Positions 23,064 through 34,100 of a stretch of DNA of 64,000 nucleotides are shown here, piece after piece. The first letter of the stretch is position 1. Every line of letters begins with the position of its first letter. The stretch lies in NCBI GenBank assembly GCA_023374045.1, contig CM041776.1:118067000-118130999 (forward strand), in the 5' to 3' direction. Source of the DNA: Limonium bicolor (taxonomy: Eukaryota > Streptophyta > Magnoliopsida > Caryophyllales > Plumbaginaceae). Made by a program: the position numbers and the translations under genes. The notes under the pieces are model-generated. The model saw nothing but the letters and a program-made list of their open reading frames with translations, was not told the DNA's origin and searched no databases.

Positions 23064-23498
23064 ATGCCTGTGAGCCTCGATTTTAAACCCTATCCTATGT
23101 TGATTAAATTGATTGGGATCTAGTCGGGTTTTAGGTCCACTTTTAACCTAAGATTAATAACAATGTCATAAAACAATAATTATTGAAACCTAAGCTAGCT
23201 CACTGGAACCTATTATGAGTCGCCACCTAATTTTAACCTAGAGTAAATCAGGAAAGGTAGAGTTTGGGTTCGGGGGCTTGGTATTCGACTTATTTAGGGT
23301 TCAAATTACTTTCATTACCCTTCCTTGGTCGTTTTTCCTATACTTGGTTTATTTACGGCTTATTACGAGTCGTTTTAACCTAAGTGCGCGAGTTTCTGTT
23401 TTTTGTGTTTTTAGCATTTTTTGACAGAAAAATAAAGTGAAATTAAAAGCTACCTAAACTAGGGTTTTAGAGGCAGAATTAGGTCAAATTTTGCTTAC

Positions 23499-23737
23499 GT
23501 CCGTAGCCACGGACCCCATGTCCGAGACCACGGACCCCAGTTAACCTAATTATACAGAAGAATCGAAATTAAAGGAAAAACAAAAAAAATTGCAAAGTCC
23601 GGGGCCACGGACATTATTAGAAAACCTAAATTTTGAATTTTTTAAAATCCCGCCGCTGTCCGTGGGCGTCCGGGCTTACGGACAGGGAGTCCGGGACCCC
23701 GGACATGACGTCCGTGGGTGCGGACCGCCCTCGGACG
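23499..23737. repeat. Palindromic GTCCG/CGGAC minisatellite in the 3' LTR of C
   Basis: Repeated inverted motifs such as GTCCGTAGCCACGGAC, GTCCGAGACCACGGAC and GTCCGTGGGCGTCCGG, able to form many alternative hairpins. The 5' LTR copy (44953-45213) has one extra unit. Each unit is a GTCCG...CGGAC stem. The array lies downstream of the TATA box, in R/U5. Confidence 0.75.
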
Positions 23738-24319
23738 ATGGCTTTAAGGCTGTTCCCGAAAGTGTTTTTGGCTCAAATTTTATGAGTGTGTTTCCTGAAA
23801 GATGTACAAGACGTTAGTGATTGAAAGTTTTCAATTTGAATTCGAAATAAGCACGAAACTTGGTAAACAAGTTATTGGACAGAAGCTTAAACAAACACAA
23901 TACAGAAGCGTAGAAGGGTTAGTTTGAGCCCAAATTTTGAGGCAAGACAGATAATACCGTAGAGAATTAGGGAAGTGGTGTTTCTACCTGTTTTACCTTC
24001 GGATTCACAACGATTCTTCACACCGGGATTCATCGAGTGCTCCGTTGATGGCAGACCCGAAAGGTTTTCGAACCAAGCTTCTGGTTGTTGGTTGTTCTTG
24101 CTGTTCTTCACGTTTTGGAGGTGGTTTGGTTGATGTTTGATGATTGATGATGGTGTGGGAGTGGGAGTAAAAATATGTTTTAGTGTTGATTTTGGTGAGA
24201 TTTGGTGTTTGATTGTGGCTCTGGAGCTCAAAACGTGGAGAGAGAGAGACGGCTGCCTTCTTTGAGAGTCTAGGGTTCTTGAGGTTATGAGATTCTCCTT
24301 TTATCCAAAAACCTATCCC

Positions 24320-24327
24320 CTTATATA
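24320..24327 (-). promoter_or_regulatory. TATA box in the 3' LTR of C
   Basis: TATATAAG on the minus strand, followed by a purine/pyrimidine-rich leader with GAACCCTAGACTCTC. The same box occurs in the 5' LTR at 45797-45790. Confidence 0.6.
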
Positions 24328-24822
24328 GACTTTCTTAAAGATAAAGAAAATCTAGTAAAAGTAAGATTTTTTGGTATTTTAATTAAAAGACTTCCCAAAG
24401 GAATTTTGCTGTGAAATTTTAACCACATGTCAAGGATGGATATTATGAATTTTCTGAGGTGGAACTGAATTTTTTAAATTGAATTTCCCGTCAGATTCAG
24501 TTAGAAATTGCTAGAAAATTTTGGAAATTCGAAAAATCAAAATTCCAACGCCATTATGCTTAAAATGCCATCCTCTATCATGGGTTTAAATATCAAAGCA
24601 TTTCAAGCTGATTTGGGCATCCCTTGGAGGAGAGAGAAAGCCTATAGGAGGTCTTAGGAGCCTTAAAAATTATGAAAACGCCCCTGACAATGACGAAGCT
24701 GCTCTCCATGCCCTGGGATGCGCCGATCGAGCCGGGATCTCTCACTGACTGACTAAAATGCCCCTCACAACACCAGCACCCCGTAGACCCTAACTCGGGG
24801 GGTCAAAATTTTGGGTATAACA

Positions 24823-24873
24823 GATTGCCCCCCGTCAACTAGACTTTGTAGTGGATGCGAAAAGTCTAGTTGA
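24823..24873 (-). other. PPT of C with adjacent 13-bp hairpin
   Basis: On the minus strand GACGGGGGGCAATC immediately precedes the LTR start TGTTATACCC. Directly upstream, a perfect 13-bp stem (TCAACTAGACTTT at 24835-24847 with AAAGTCTAGTTGA at 24861-24873, 13-nt loop) brackets the tract. The G-run is also complementary to CCCCCC just inside the LTR (24797-24802). Confidence 0.75.
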
Positions 24874-24934
24874 TGCTTGAGTGATGCCCCAAAATTTGAA
24901 CTCCACGAAATTCTCCATGTTGCGAAACCGCGTT

Positions 24935-25160
24935 GACTGCGTCCAGCTATTCGGAGGCGTTGACTACCTAAGCAACAAAACACTGTCGAGCTATTCTAAG
25001 GCGCTGACTACCTAGGTGAAAATGTGTCAAGCTATTCTAAGGCGCTGACTACCTAGGTGACGAAAACGAAATAATGTCAAGCAGTTCTAAGGCGTCGACT
25101 ACCTATATTACATGAAATGATGCAATGTCAAGCGATTCTGAGGCGTTGACTACCTAGGAT
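24935..25160. repeat. ~52-bp tandem repeats in the 3' UTR of C
   Basis: Five degenerate copies of a unit built on CTATTCTAAGGCGCTGACTA followed by CCTAGGTGA. They lie just before the PPT on the minus strand, the known hypervariable 3' UTR position of Tat/Ogre elements. A short GATGCT microsatellite follows at ~25205-25240. Confidence 0.8.
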
Positions 25161-25460
25161 GTGAGAACTGGGTGGTATGCAAATGCAAGAATGCTGAAAT
25201 GCCAATGATGCTAATGATGCTGATGCTGATGATGCTGATGATGCTCGGATGCTTCTGGGGACCGAAACCCGTGCTAATGCTCCTGGCTGGACCCAATGTG
25301 GACTTATTGCCATCGCCCCCCAAGCCGGTGTGCAGGGATAACTCCTGGTAAAAACCCTGGGGACTTATTGCCTTCGCCCACCATTCGTTGATCCCGAAAA
25401 TAAGTTGACATCGCAAAAGGAGGATTTATTGCCATCACCTCGCCAACTTTTCTGTCGCCA

Positions 25461-25910
25461 GGTCTTGTGACGCGCCTGGATAATGCAACTAGGTCTTATG
25501 ACGAGCCTATATGAATGAGATGAATGCAATGTGTTTGATGAGTATGGGTAAGCTAAAAGGTAATGCTAGGTCTTACTACGAGCCCAAGGAAATGCAACTA
25601 GGTCTTATGACGAGCCTAAAGGACGGTTCTAGGTCTTATGACGAGCCTAAAGGATGGTTCTAGGTCTTATGACGAGCCTGAGGAAGGATCTAGGTCTTAT
25701 GATGAGCCTAAAGGTTGGATCTAGGTCTTATGACGAGCCTAAAGGTTGGATCTAGGTCTTATGACAAGCCTAAAAGATGGTTCTAGGTCTTATGACGAGC
25801 CTAAAGGAATGCGACTAGGTCTTACTATGAGCCTAAGGACGGATCTAGGTCTTATGACGAGCCTAAAGGATGGATCATAGTCTTATGACGAGCCTAAAGG
25901 TTGTTCTAAG
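25461..25910. repeat. ~31-bp tandem repeats (AGGTCTTATGACGAGCCT) in the 3' UTR of C
   Basis: About 13 copies of a unit around CTAGGTCTTATGACGAGCCT with variable spacers (AAAGGATGGTT and similar). In the element's own sense the core reads AGGCTCGTCATAAGACCTAG, which recurs in the 3' UTR of B at 50568-50812. Confidence 0.85.
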
Positions 25911-25974
25911 CGAAAGTGAGTAAAATGTATGATGGGTCTAAATGGATGTAGAAAGATTAGGGTTTATGTCAAAT

Positions 25975-26215
25975 CTGAAGATGGTAGGGCTCAAGATGGG
26001 CCTACGGATGTTTGGGTGTGAAGGTAGGGCTTAAGACGGGCCTGTGGGAATTTGATGTGGAGGAAGGGCTTAGGACGGGCCTGTGAATGTTTGGATGTGG
26101 AGGTAGGGCTTAGGACGGGCCTGTGGGAATTTGATGTGGAGGAAGGGCTTAGGACGGGCCTGTGAATGTTTGGATGTGGAGGTAGGGCTTAGGACGGGCC
26201 TGTGAGAATGGTTTG
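25975..26215. repeat. ~39-bp tandem repeats (GGGCTTAGGACGGGCCTGTG) in the 3' UTR of C
   Basis: Seven copies of GTAGGGCTTAGGACGGGCCT with alternating spacers (GGAATTTGATGTGGAGGA and GAATGTTTGGATGTGGAG), giving a ~78-bp dimer in the middle of the array. Confidence 0.8.
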
Positions 26216-27018
26216 AACCTTTGGGTTTGGACTTTTGGGCCTCAATCGGTGTTGTTGTTGCAATTGTTGGAACCAACAATTGCCCCCAGTATTCTTTCTT
26301 AAGGCAATATGAGTTAGAGTTCATGGTGCTTCCTAACCTACACTCGACGTGTTTGGTGTTTGCACTCGTTTCTCACTTACGGTCACAACTTTCAACCATT
26401 GAATTTGACATTTGTTAGATTTACGTGTTCAACCTGTTACTTTCACTCGATTGGATACACAACTACTAAGTTGGAAGTCTTTGAGCTTATAACGTGGCCA
26501 TGGGGTGTGATGAATGACAACAGGATAATGGAGGAATGTTTAGGATATGTGGAGCTTTAAGGATGACCAAGGCTGCAACTTGCACCGTCTCTCGGACTTG
26601 TCTTCTTTGCCTTGAAGTCGTTTGGCTACTTCGTGATGACTTCGCTTATGAACTTGGGGCCTGGAACTTCTGGATTATTCCTTGCATCTTCTTTCTTTTT
26701 TCTGATTTTGGATTTCTTTGAGGCTTTTCAAGTTTGCCTTCCTTGAATCTCCTTTCCTTCGGGGTTCTTGTGTTTCCCGGTTTTGAACTTTGTGAGCTGT
26801 TTTGATGTTAGCTCGTTTGGATCCTGTGTCACTTTGGGACCATTTGCGGATCATTTCGTCATGTTGGCAGCAGTTTTGCTTCTTTGGACTTGTGAAGTTG
26901 TTGTTCGGAAGTCGGGCTCCTTGCTTCCTTTGGTCACCGGGGTCGGTTATTCATCACTGGCTGGCTTATTTGTGGAGCTTGTAGTGTTGTAAAAGAGGTC
27001 ATATATAAAAAGCTCAGC
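26216..27018 (-). other. 3' untranslated part of C, no gene seen
   Basis: About 0.8 kb between the tandem repeats and the insertion point of G. Short frames exist on both strands (for example 26221-26418 and 26536-26721), but none carries a recognisable motif or extends across the region. Confidence 0.55.
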
Positions 27019-29230
27019 GAGGGTGAAATACCCCGAACTAAATATAGGGATTGAAATAATTCTAATATGTATTGAAGGGCCTAACAATGCCTAATTAATA
27101 TTTGTAAGGAAAAATAAATCCAAAAGAAATGAAGAAATGCTTAAAAGCGAAAAACGCTAAATAAGCGTTAAATAACCATAGGAGGTACGAGACCTTAGTA
27201 AGCGTATTATATGGATTCTAAAGGCTTAATTACACCTAAATAACATGTAGAAACAAATTCCGAAGAAAACGGATCCTTAAAATGGATTAAAAACACAAAC
27301 GAACCTTAAAGCGCGTTTTTCGAGGAAACCGGGAAAACGCGACTTTAAGCGGGTCAAATAGACTCGTAATAATTTTGGTCAACCAAATAGTCATTAATAA
27401 ACATTAATGAAGGTGGAGGACCAATAAAAAATTAATTAAACGAGAAAATTCCGGAAAACGGGTTCCGGTGAGTGAATAATGTAAAAACTAAAAGTTGTGG
27501 GGTGCTAAGTGTAATAAAACCAAAGTATCTCCCCCATTTGCAATTAAAAATCAGAAACCCATATGTTGGGTGTGTGTGGGATGGCTGCACTCTCCCCCTC
27601 TCTTTTAATTACTTTCTAACTCACTAAAAGACAAAAGAATAAAGTGGAAAGTAAATAAAGTGAAAAAAATAGAAGTCTCTCTCTCCTACACTCTTGCCTC
27701 TCACGTTTGTTTCCCCCCCATCTGATTCCTTCTTCTTCCTCCAGCCTAGAAATGGCGATTTGGAGAGCTCCCTTCACCAAGCTCTTCTCTCCTCTTGTTC
27801 AAGGTTCAAGCCTTGTCCAAATCTCATAAAAATTACACCATTGCACTCCTCTTCTCTTTGGCTTCATTTTCCACCCTTCAAAAGTCGAAAAGCTCACACT
27901 TCATCTCCATGGGTGTGGATCATTTTGGAGCTTGAAGACCACCATTGTGACCCCCTTCATCTCCACATTGTTCTAAGGTAAAAATAGTCTCAAAAGTCCA
28001 TCTTTTTCTAGCTTTTATTTGCAAAACGAAAATACAAGTTGGCCTTGATTTTCTTCCTTGCTTCCAGCCGATTTTTGGCTTCTTGGAGGAGTAAAAATAT
28101 TGCTCTTGTGCTATTCCAAACTTCATCTACTCACTTGCAAGGTAATGTCAATTCCTAAACCCTAAAACTTACCTTAAAGCTTTAAAGTTGATTAAGGGTT
28201 AGTTTAATTTAGAATGTGTATAATGAATGGGCTGTAGCTTGTGAGAATTGAATCTCCATAACCGGTGGGAAGAGAGGAAGGGAAAAGAAAGAGGAAAGAA
28301 AGAAGAAAGAAGAAGGGAAGAAGAACTAGTAAGAAAACAAGGTAATTACACTCATCCTAGTGCAACTTTTGTATGTTGTTGTAACAGATTTTAGTAGTTT
28401 AAAATGTGTATTGTAAATGGTAATGAGTAGTAGTGTAATGTGTAAGAGAACCAAACAGTTTTAAAGCTTTAAAAGACATTGGAAAACTTGCTAAAACCTT
28501 AAGGAAGGAAATGGTGAATGTGCAGGATTTAGTGAGTGTTTGATGTGTAGTATTGTGTTGGAGATTTGGTATATTAATGCTGTTTACAAACAGGTGAAAT
28601 GAGTGACGATTTGGGAACTAAAACATGTGGTGAGAATGTAAAAATATAGGGGAGACTATGTCAAAATTTACCTAGAAACTAGAGAACTTAAGAACTAGAA
28701 ACTAGGTGAAAACATGTATTTGAAACAGATTTTGATTGGAGCTAGTAGGTGGGTACTTTAGGAGAGTGTGTGTAATGCATTATAAGCCTTAGGAATGGCA
28801 TTGTAAGAGGGAGCTATAGATGGAGGAAGTGAGAATCAAAATCTGTAGCAAAACAGTGTATTAGTACCTTGAATTTTAGGAAGAAAGTTGGTGTGCATAA
28901 CCTTGGAAATGAATGAAGAACTTGTGTATTGTTATTGCAAATGGTTATAAAGGATTTGGAATGGTTATTAAGTGAGTTGGTAGGAGGTAGGAAACTAGCA
29001 AGAGAAAGTTAGAAGTGCTTTAGTGTGCAAAGTGCAAAATGTAAGAATTGATGTTTGTGAATTTGAGCAAGAATTGGAGTAAGAGTTTAACCAATGATTT
29101 GGAGAGGTTTAATGCATGTTTTAAGGTGTTTAAGCATGTAGGAAACATGTGGAAAGATTGTGGAATAAGTGGAAAAAATTGGGGTGAATTTGGAGTTCAG
29201 AATGGGTAGAAAAACACTTTTAAAAACAGG

Positions 29231-29477
29231 GTCTGTTGTGGACCGCCCCTGTGGGGAGGTCCATAGTCGAATTCAGCTGGACGGATTCGTTTCTGTCACG
29301 GACCGCCCCTAGGGACCGCCCCACAGGGGAGGTCCAGTGCAGAGAAGATTAAAAAAAAAAAAATTGGTTTCTGTCTCGGACCGCCCCTGTGGGGAGGTCC
29401 AGTACTGGAATCTCGCAGCGTAAATGGCTTCTGTCTCGGACCGCCCCTAGGGACCGCCCCACAGGGGAGGTCCGGTC
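29231..29477. repeat. Palindromic GGACCGCCCC...GGGGAGGTCC array, 5' LTR of G
   Basis: Four units separated by ~30-50 bp, each an inverted repeat such as GGACCGCCCCTGTGGGGAGG ending in GGTCC. Two units contain the longer form with GGGACCGCCCCACAGGGG. The first unit differs between the two LTRs (compare 38905-38940), so the array changes after insertion. Confidence 0.8.
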
Positions 29478-31012
29478 AAAAAAAAAACTTTTTTTTTTTT
29501 GGGCTTAAGCAGTAAACCATAGGGAGAATAATGATGGTAAGAAGAAAATAATATACACATAAGAACCTAAGAAAATGAGCTTAGGAAATGATGTGAAGTA
29601 AATGATTTTTAGAATTAAGTAAGAAATCTAAGGAACTAGTAATGGTACATTGGGAAACATAAAGGATGAAACGTGTTGGGTTACCCATAGGGAATTAACC
29701 ACTCGATCACAGTATGTTATAGGACTTGGATTGTGAACACCGGAGGAAAGTTGGATACAAGTACAACGGTGAACGGTATGATTTCTTCATGCCCTGTATC
29801 CTAATCTGGTTACCCCGATTTGTGTGCTTATTTGATCACCTAATAAGATAAATGCATGAATCGGACTATATTGCACCTACTCGTGCTTGTTTACATTGTT
29901 CTTGATATTTGCCTCGAACAATAGTTTGTATAATTCATGAAATGTATGAATGATGATGAAGTGTATTGTATTCTGTAGTGAACTTGTATATTGTAATGTA
30001 CCTTATATGTATGTGTATATTTGTATTGTATTATTGTGGCTTGGATGTTGACTTGTGCTAATTCCTAACTATCTAACTCCTAACTTAAGTGAGTAATGGT
30101 AAATTGGAATGAGTACAAGTTCGATATAGCTTCGGCCACGCGTGAGGATGCGGAGTCACAAGAGGTTGGCTGCAATTCCTGACTCTAAACTGGTCCGCGG
30201 CCCAAATCCCTTAAATGGGTAGCATCCCGGATTGGTGAGTCAAGTAAATCCCGGAGGTGGGACGGTGTAGTCCCCAGGGCCGGAGGTCCCGACGACTTAA
30301 CTTGAGTAAGAGTAAGAGTAAGTAAGTATGGATCCGTAAGTATGTATGAGTATGTATGCGTATGTATGAAGTAACGAGTAAAAGAGTAATCTCCACCCGA
30401 TTAACCCGGGTGGGACAATGAAGCTAACAAGAACTGTACTTGTGTATGTAGTAAGTGTGTGTATTCGGAAGAAGGTAAGTGAGTATTGAATGTTTATATC
30501 GTATTCCTTGTATGTAATGAATTGTATGTATGTATGTTGTGTAAGTATTATTGTACTGTGTGTAAGAGCATGTATGCATGTATGCTTGTATGAAAATGAA
30601 CCACATGTATTCGACCAAGTGGTCGGCGTACCCTCACTAGTACGCGGGGTATGCGGTTATCATGCTCGGCGAAAGCTGACCCCTTCAGGGGACATTTTTT
30701 AGTGTGCAGGTACCAGAAGCGAATATGGTCAAGGAAGAGACCGGAGGCACACCCTTGTAATGGGAGTAAGTAGTTGTGAGGAACGGGTAGTAAGTAGTTC
30801 TCGTAGTGAGTACGTATGAACTTTGAAGAGGTAGTATATTTGTATAAGGATCTTAGTAAACTCGGTATGTGGATTATATTGTATGGTATTTGAAGTATTG
30901 TATCGAATGGAAGAATGTAGAGTGTATTGGTGTATGAAATATATATGGTAGATATGTAATACTCGGGATTCCGGTCCATCAGACCGATGTTGTATGTAGA
31001 AGTAGTAGCCTT

Positions 31013-31034
31013 GTTAGTCACGTGGGTGGCTAAC
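31013..31034 (+). other. Conserved LTR hairpin, 5' LTR of G
   Basis: GTTAGTCAC-GTGG-GTGGCTAAC: nine pairs, one of them T-G. The same geometry occurs in H (1411) and D (52253, minus strand) with changed pairs; repeated in the 3' LTR at 40678-40699. Confidence 0.6.
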
Positions 31035-31144
31035 GGCATTGTATCACCCATTGTATGTAAGTATATATCTGCTGCGTGTATCTGATATGTAAGGAGATTG
31101 GACAGTAAGCACTGTATTAATGGTAGGGGTGTTGTTACAAAAAG

Positions 31145-31170
31145 TGGTATCAGAGCGAAGTATCGCTCTG
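31145..31170 (+). other. Primer binding site of G inside a hairpin
   Basis: TGGTATCAGAGC (31145-31156) is the tRNA-iMet complement, five bases after the LTR. The sequence CAGAGCGA (31151-31158) pairs perfectly with TCGCTCTG (31163-31170) across the loop AGTA, so half of the PBS is in the 5' arm of an 8-bp stem. Confidence 0.85.
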
Positions 31171-34100
31171 ATGACTGGAAATACCGAGTTTAGGAAATAC
31201 CGAGTTAGGAATTAGAAGCTTAGGGCTATGGGCTGAGTGATAGCATTAGAGAGATGCTAGTTAGGAACTCCCGGTGAGTACCGGATACCTACAATACCAG
31301 TCCCGCCCGCCGCAAACCCCACTGTGTAACTTGGGAAAGGACGCCAGAGAGAGGAAAAAGCCCTCTCACACTCGGGAAAACCCGATCTGGCAGTTGCGAA
31401 GCAATCACACGGTAAACAAGAACCGACACGTAGTAGATTCCAGGAACTGGAAGTCCCGGAGATAGATCCCGGCTGAACAACAATACCCGCACTAATAGCG
31501 GTGGAATGAGCACTCCAACCACAAGGAGGCTACAACTTACAACAACATGGGGCGACATGCTTAGCAGTCGCGAAACCTAGCTAGTCAACCAACAGCAGGA
31601 AAGAAGCACTAACCGTGCACGGAATGGAAAAGGGAGCAGTAACGGAACCCGAGACACAAGTCTACGGGATAGTAACACTTGAATAATACCACCAACGGTA
31701 TACTAGCTGACTAAGGACATAGTCGGAGCGGTTAACTCCAAAACTACGACGCCATTAAGGTTGCAATACCTGGCCAATATAGCTCAGACAACTACAAGAA
31801 CAACCATGAAATATAATCCAATAGGACTACAAGAGTAGTGCCTAAACAAGGAAGGCTCAGTAACCACCACCGATGTGTGGGAACGAGCCACAAGGAACGA
31901 CACTAAACCAAATAGAACGGGAACCTCCAAGGAGTGGAGGAGTACCCAGATCTACGACAGCCATGTCTAGATCACCAAGAAGCTACCTAAGGGAGCGAGT
32001 ATACCAATTGTAGATCAACAAGATCAAGGGAAAGGTCTCAACAGACTATTAAATACAAGCAGGACAACCATACCAAGATTGGTATAGGGATTATCAAAAA
32101 CCACCGATACACGCATTGCCAAGGCAAGTGCAGTAAAGACAGAGATATGTAAAGGAACACTAACACGTCACAAGTACATAGTAATGTACAATGACTGTAA
32201 CGAAACAACCACAGGATCACCCATCCTAACAACCAGGCGTATGAAAACCTTGGGAAGGCTTAACGGCCGACTACTGTACATACCAGTCAGCGAGAAGCTA
32301 GACTTGGTCAAGACCTCAAGCATGGCTATGCCATGAGAGACTTCTTTTAACACCGAACCATATTTTAAAACCCAAAAATTTTCTTCAAAACCATAAACCT
32401 TCTTTTAAAACCTTGGATTTTAAAAAGACCAACAGCATTACGGTGAGTATCAAAAATGATACAAGAGGAGTTGACAATGAATACTTCACCTAGGCGTGTG
32501 GCGAACACTACGAGTGTACCCGTTACGGGATGTGGGACAACCGCACTCCGAAGGAGCTTGCGGGCCCGACATATAGTTGGGTAAGTGGTAACGTATCAAT
32601 ATGGTACCCCACGTATGTATACATGTAGTGTGCGACACACGGGAAGTAGTCAACTCCGTTCTACGGACCATGAGTGAGTTCAATCAGAACAGCTGGACAC
32701 CTCAGACGAGCAAGTATCAAGGAACTCAGAGAACCCATCTGAAGATGAGGAATAAGAACTAGGAAGTGCAAGAGCACATACTAGTAAGTATAGACATTGG
32801 ATATGTCTCAAATAATCCAAACAATACATGACAGCTGGAAGGTATACCCAGCCTAAACACAGTAAGGCAATCGCCTAACGTGAACACCGCGATGCTCAAC
32901 AAACGGGACAGAATTCCCAAGAGCAACCCCAAGGTTACCACAGGTATACTTCATCATTGAAGGGAATACCAAACCTAGTCTTAAACACCAGGAACAAGCA
33001 TAAACAGTCTACCCAAGGACGGGAGACGTCATGACCCAAAAAGGGACAACTCAAGAACGATATCACAAGATGGTACAATGGACAACATATCATAACCATC
33101 AGCCGGAAGTAACGACATAATTTAACAACACCCAGGAGCAATCCTTGAGGGTGACTAGATGGACAACAGTCGAACAACAGCGACATGATAAAAGCACGAA
33201 AGTTAGAACGAACACTCGGTTGGGACCCGAAGGGATCTCACTTAGCAGGAAATGCCCTAAGATATTGAGAGACACCTATTAACATCAGATTACCTAAAGG
33301 GTCTCCTATGAACGGAAGCGTGATGTCACGACTTACCATGGAGCCCAATAATACCTCCAACCTATGACGGTATACAAGGAGTGGAAACATGCATAAGCAG
33401 CTTGCAAAGAGCATAGCTCGCAGCAATACGGCTTAAAAGCCACCAACCAACTACGTGTGTAACCTTAAACGGCTGCAAAACCCACACCATTACTAACAAG
33501 ACTTGCAAGAGGGATTGCCTCATACGACAAGAAATCAACAACTGGACCATAAATTCAAACGCTTGGAGTAATGGCCAACTCAATGTCACTGTCACTAGAG
33601 CATCAGCCTGGTATACAGTTGACGGAGTTTAAATACCCCTCATGCCTTCTGTAGCGATTGTACACAGGGGCATAAGAATCATGATAACGCCAATATTGGC
33701 CTAGTCCACTCTTGAACACTACGAGAAACCCAAGGGAAGGTACCCCTCGTTAACCAAAGACCACTAATGCGGTGATGATGTGAACCCTTAGAAAAGGCTT
33801 CCATCTACTATAACAATAAAACCACGCAATAGACATTGCCAAGGGATGATGGGATAAGGAAATGAGATTTCCAAACCATTACGACTTAAGGGAGTAAGCA
33901 TACTCCATATACACCCAAACATATAGTGGACCATTGTGTAAACACCAACATAGCAAACCTTGTCATTAGACCTATGAGTGGAGACAAACCCCTCAACAAG
34001 AACTTTCATTATCAATGACAGAGTAAACTACACAGCTAGAGCCTATCATTAGTGCTCAGCACTGGAAAGACAGTAATTGTCAAGACAATCAATGTGAATA

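Larger units (their letters stand above)
23069..24822 (-). repeat. 3' LTR of C
   Basis: 1754 bp, against 1790 bp for the 5' copy. The main length differences are a 21-bp unit missing from the palindromic array and a deletion near 24475. On the minus strand it carries a TATA box (24327-24320), a C/A-rich leader and a donor-like CCGAAG|GTAAAACAG near 23995. Confidence 0.95.
27024..31139 (+). repeat. 5' LTR of G (4116 bp)
   Basis: In order: U3-like AT-rich part with AAAACGGG/TTCCGG blocks, a CT-rich candidate leader from ~27680, donor-like CTAAG|GTAAAA near 27978 and GCAAG|GTAATG near 28141, a palindromic array (29231-29477), a run of GTATGTAT-type simple repeats (30300-30600), a CAG|GTAC acceptor-like motif (30709) and the conserved terminal hairpin (31013-31034). 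Frames such as 27694-27981 and 30548-31051 (-) are translations of non-coding LTR. Confidence 0.93.

Noticed and set aside
26536..26992. Host gene fragment with Trp/Leu/Phe-rich frames
   Set aside because: Short overlapping frames without conserved motifs, inside the 3' UTR of element C.
27694..27981. 95-codon ORF repeated at 37326-37646
   Set aside because: Lies in the CT-rich leader of LTR G; present twice only because the LTRs are identical, and N-termini differ by an indel.
30211..31051. Minus-strand ORFs with Thr/Tyr/His/Leu-rich repeats in LTR G
   Set aside because: They are translations of GTATGTAT-type simple repeats; the same frames recur in the other LTR only because the LTR is duplicated.
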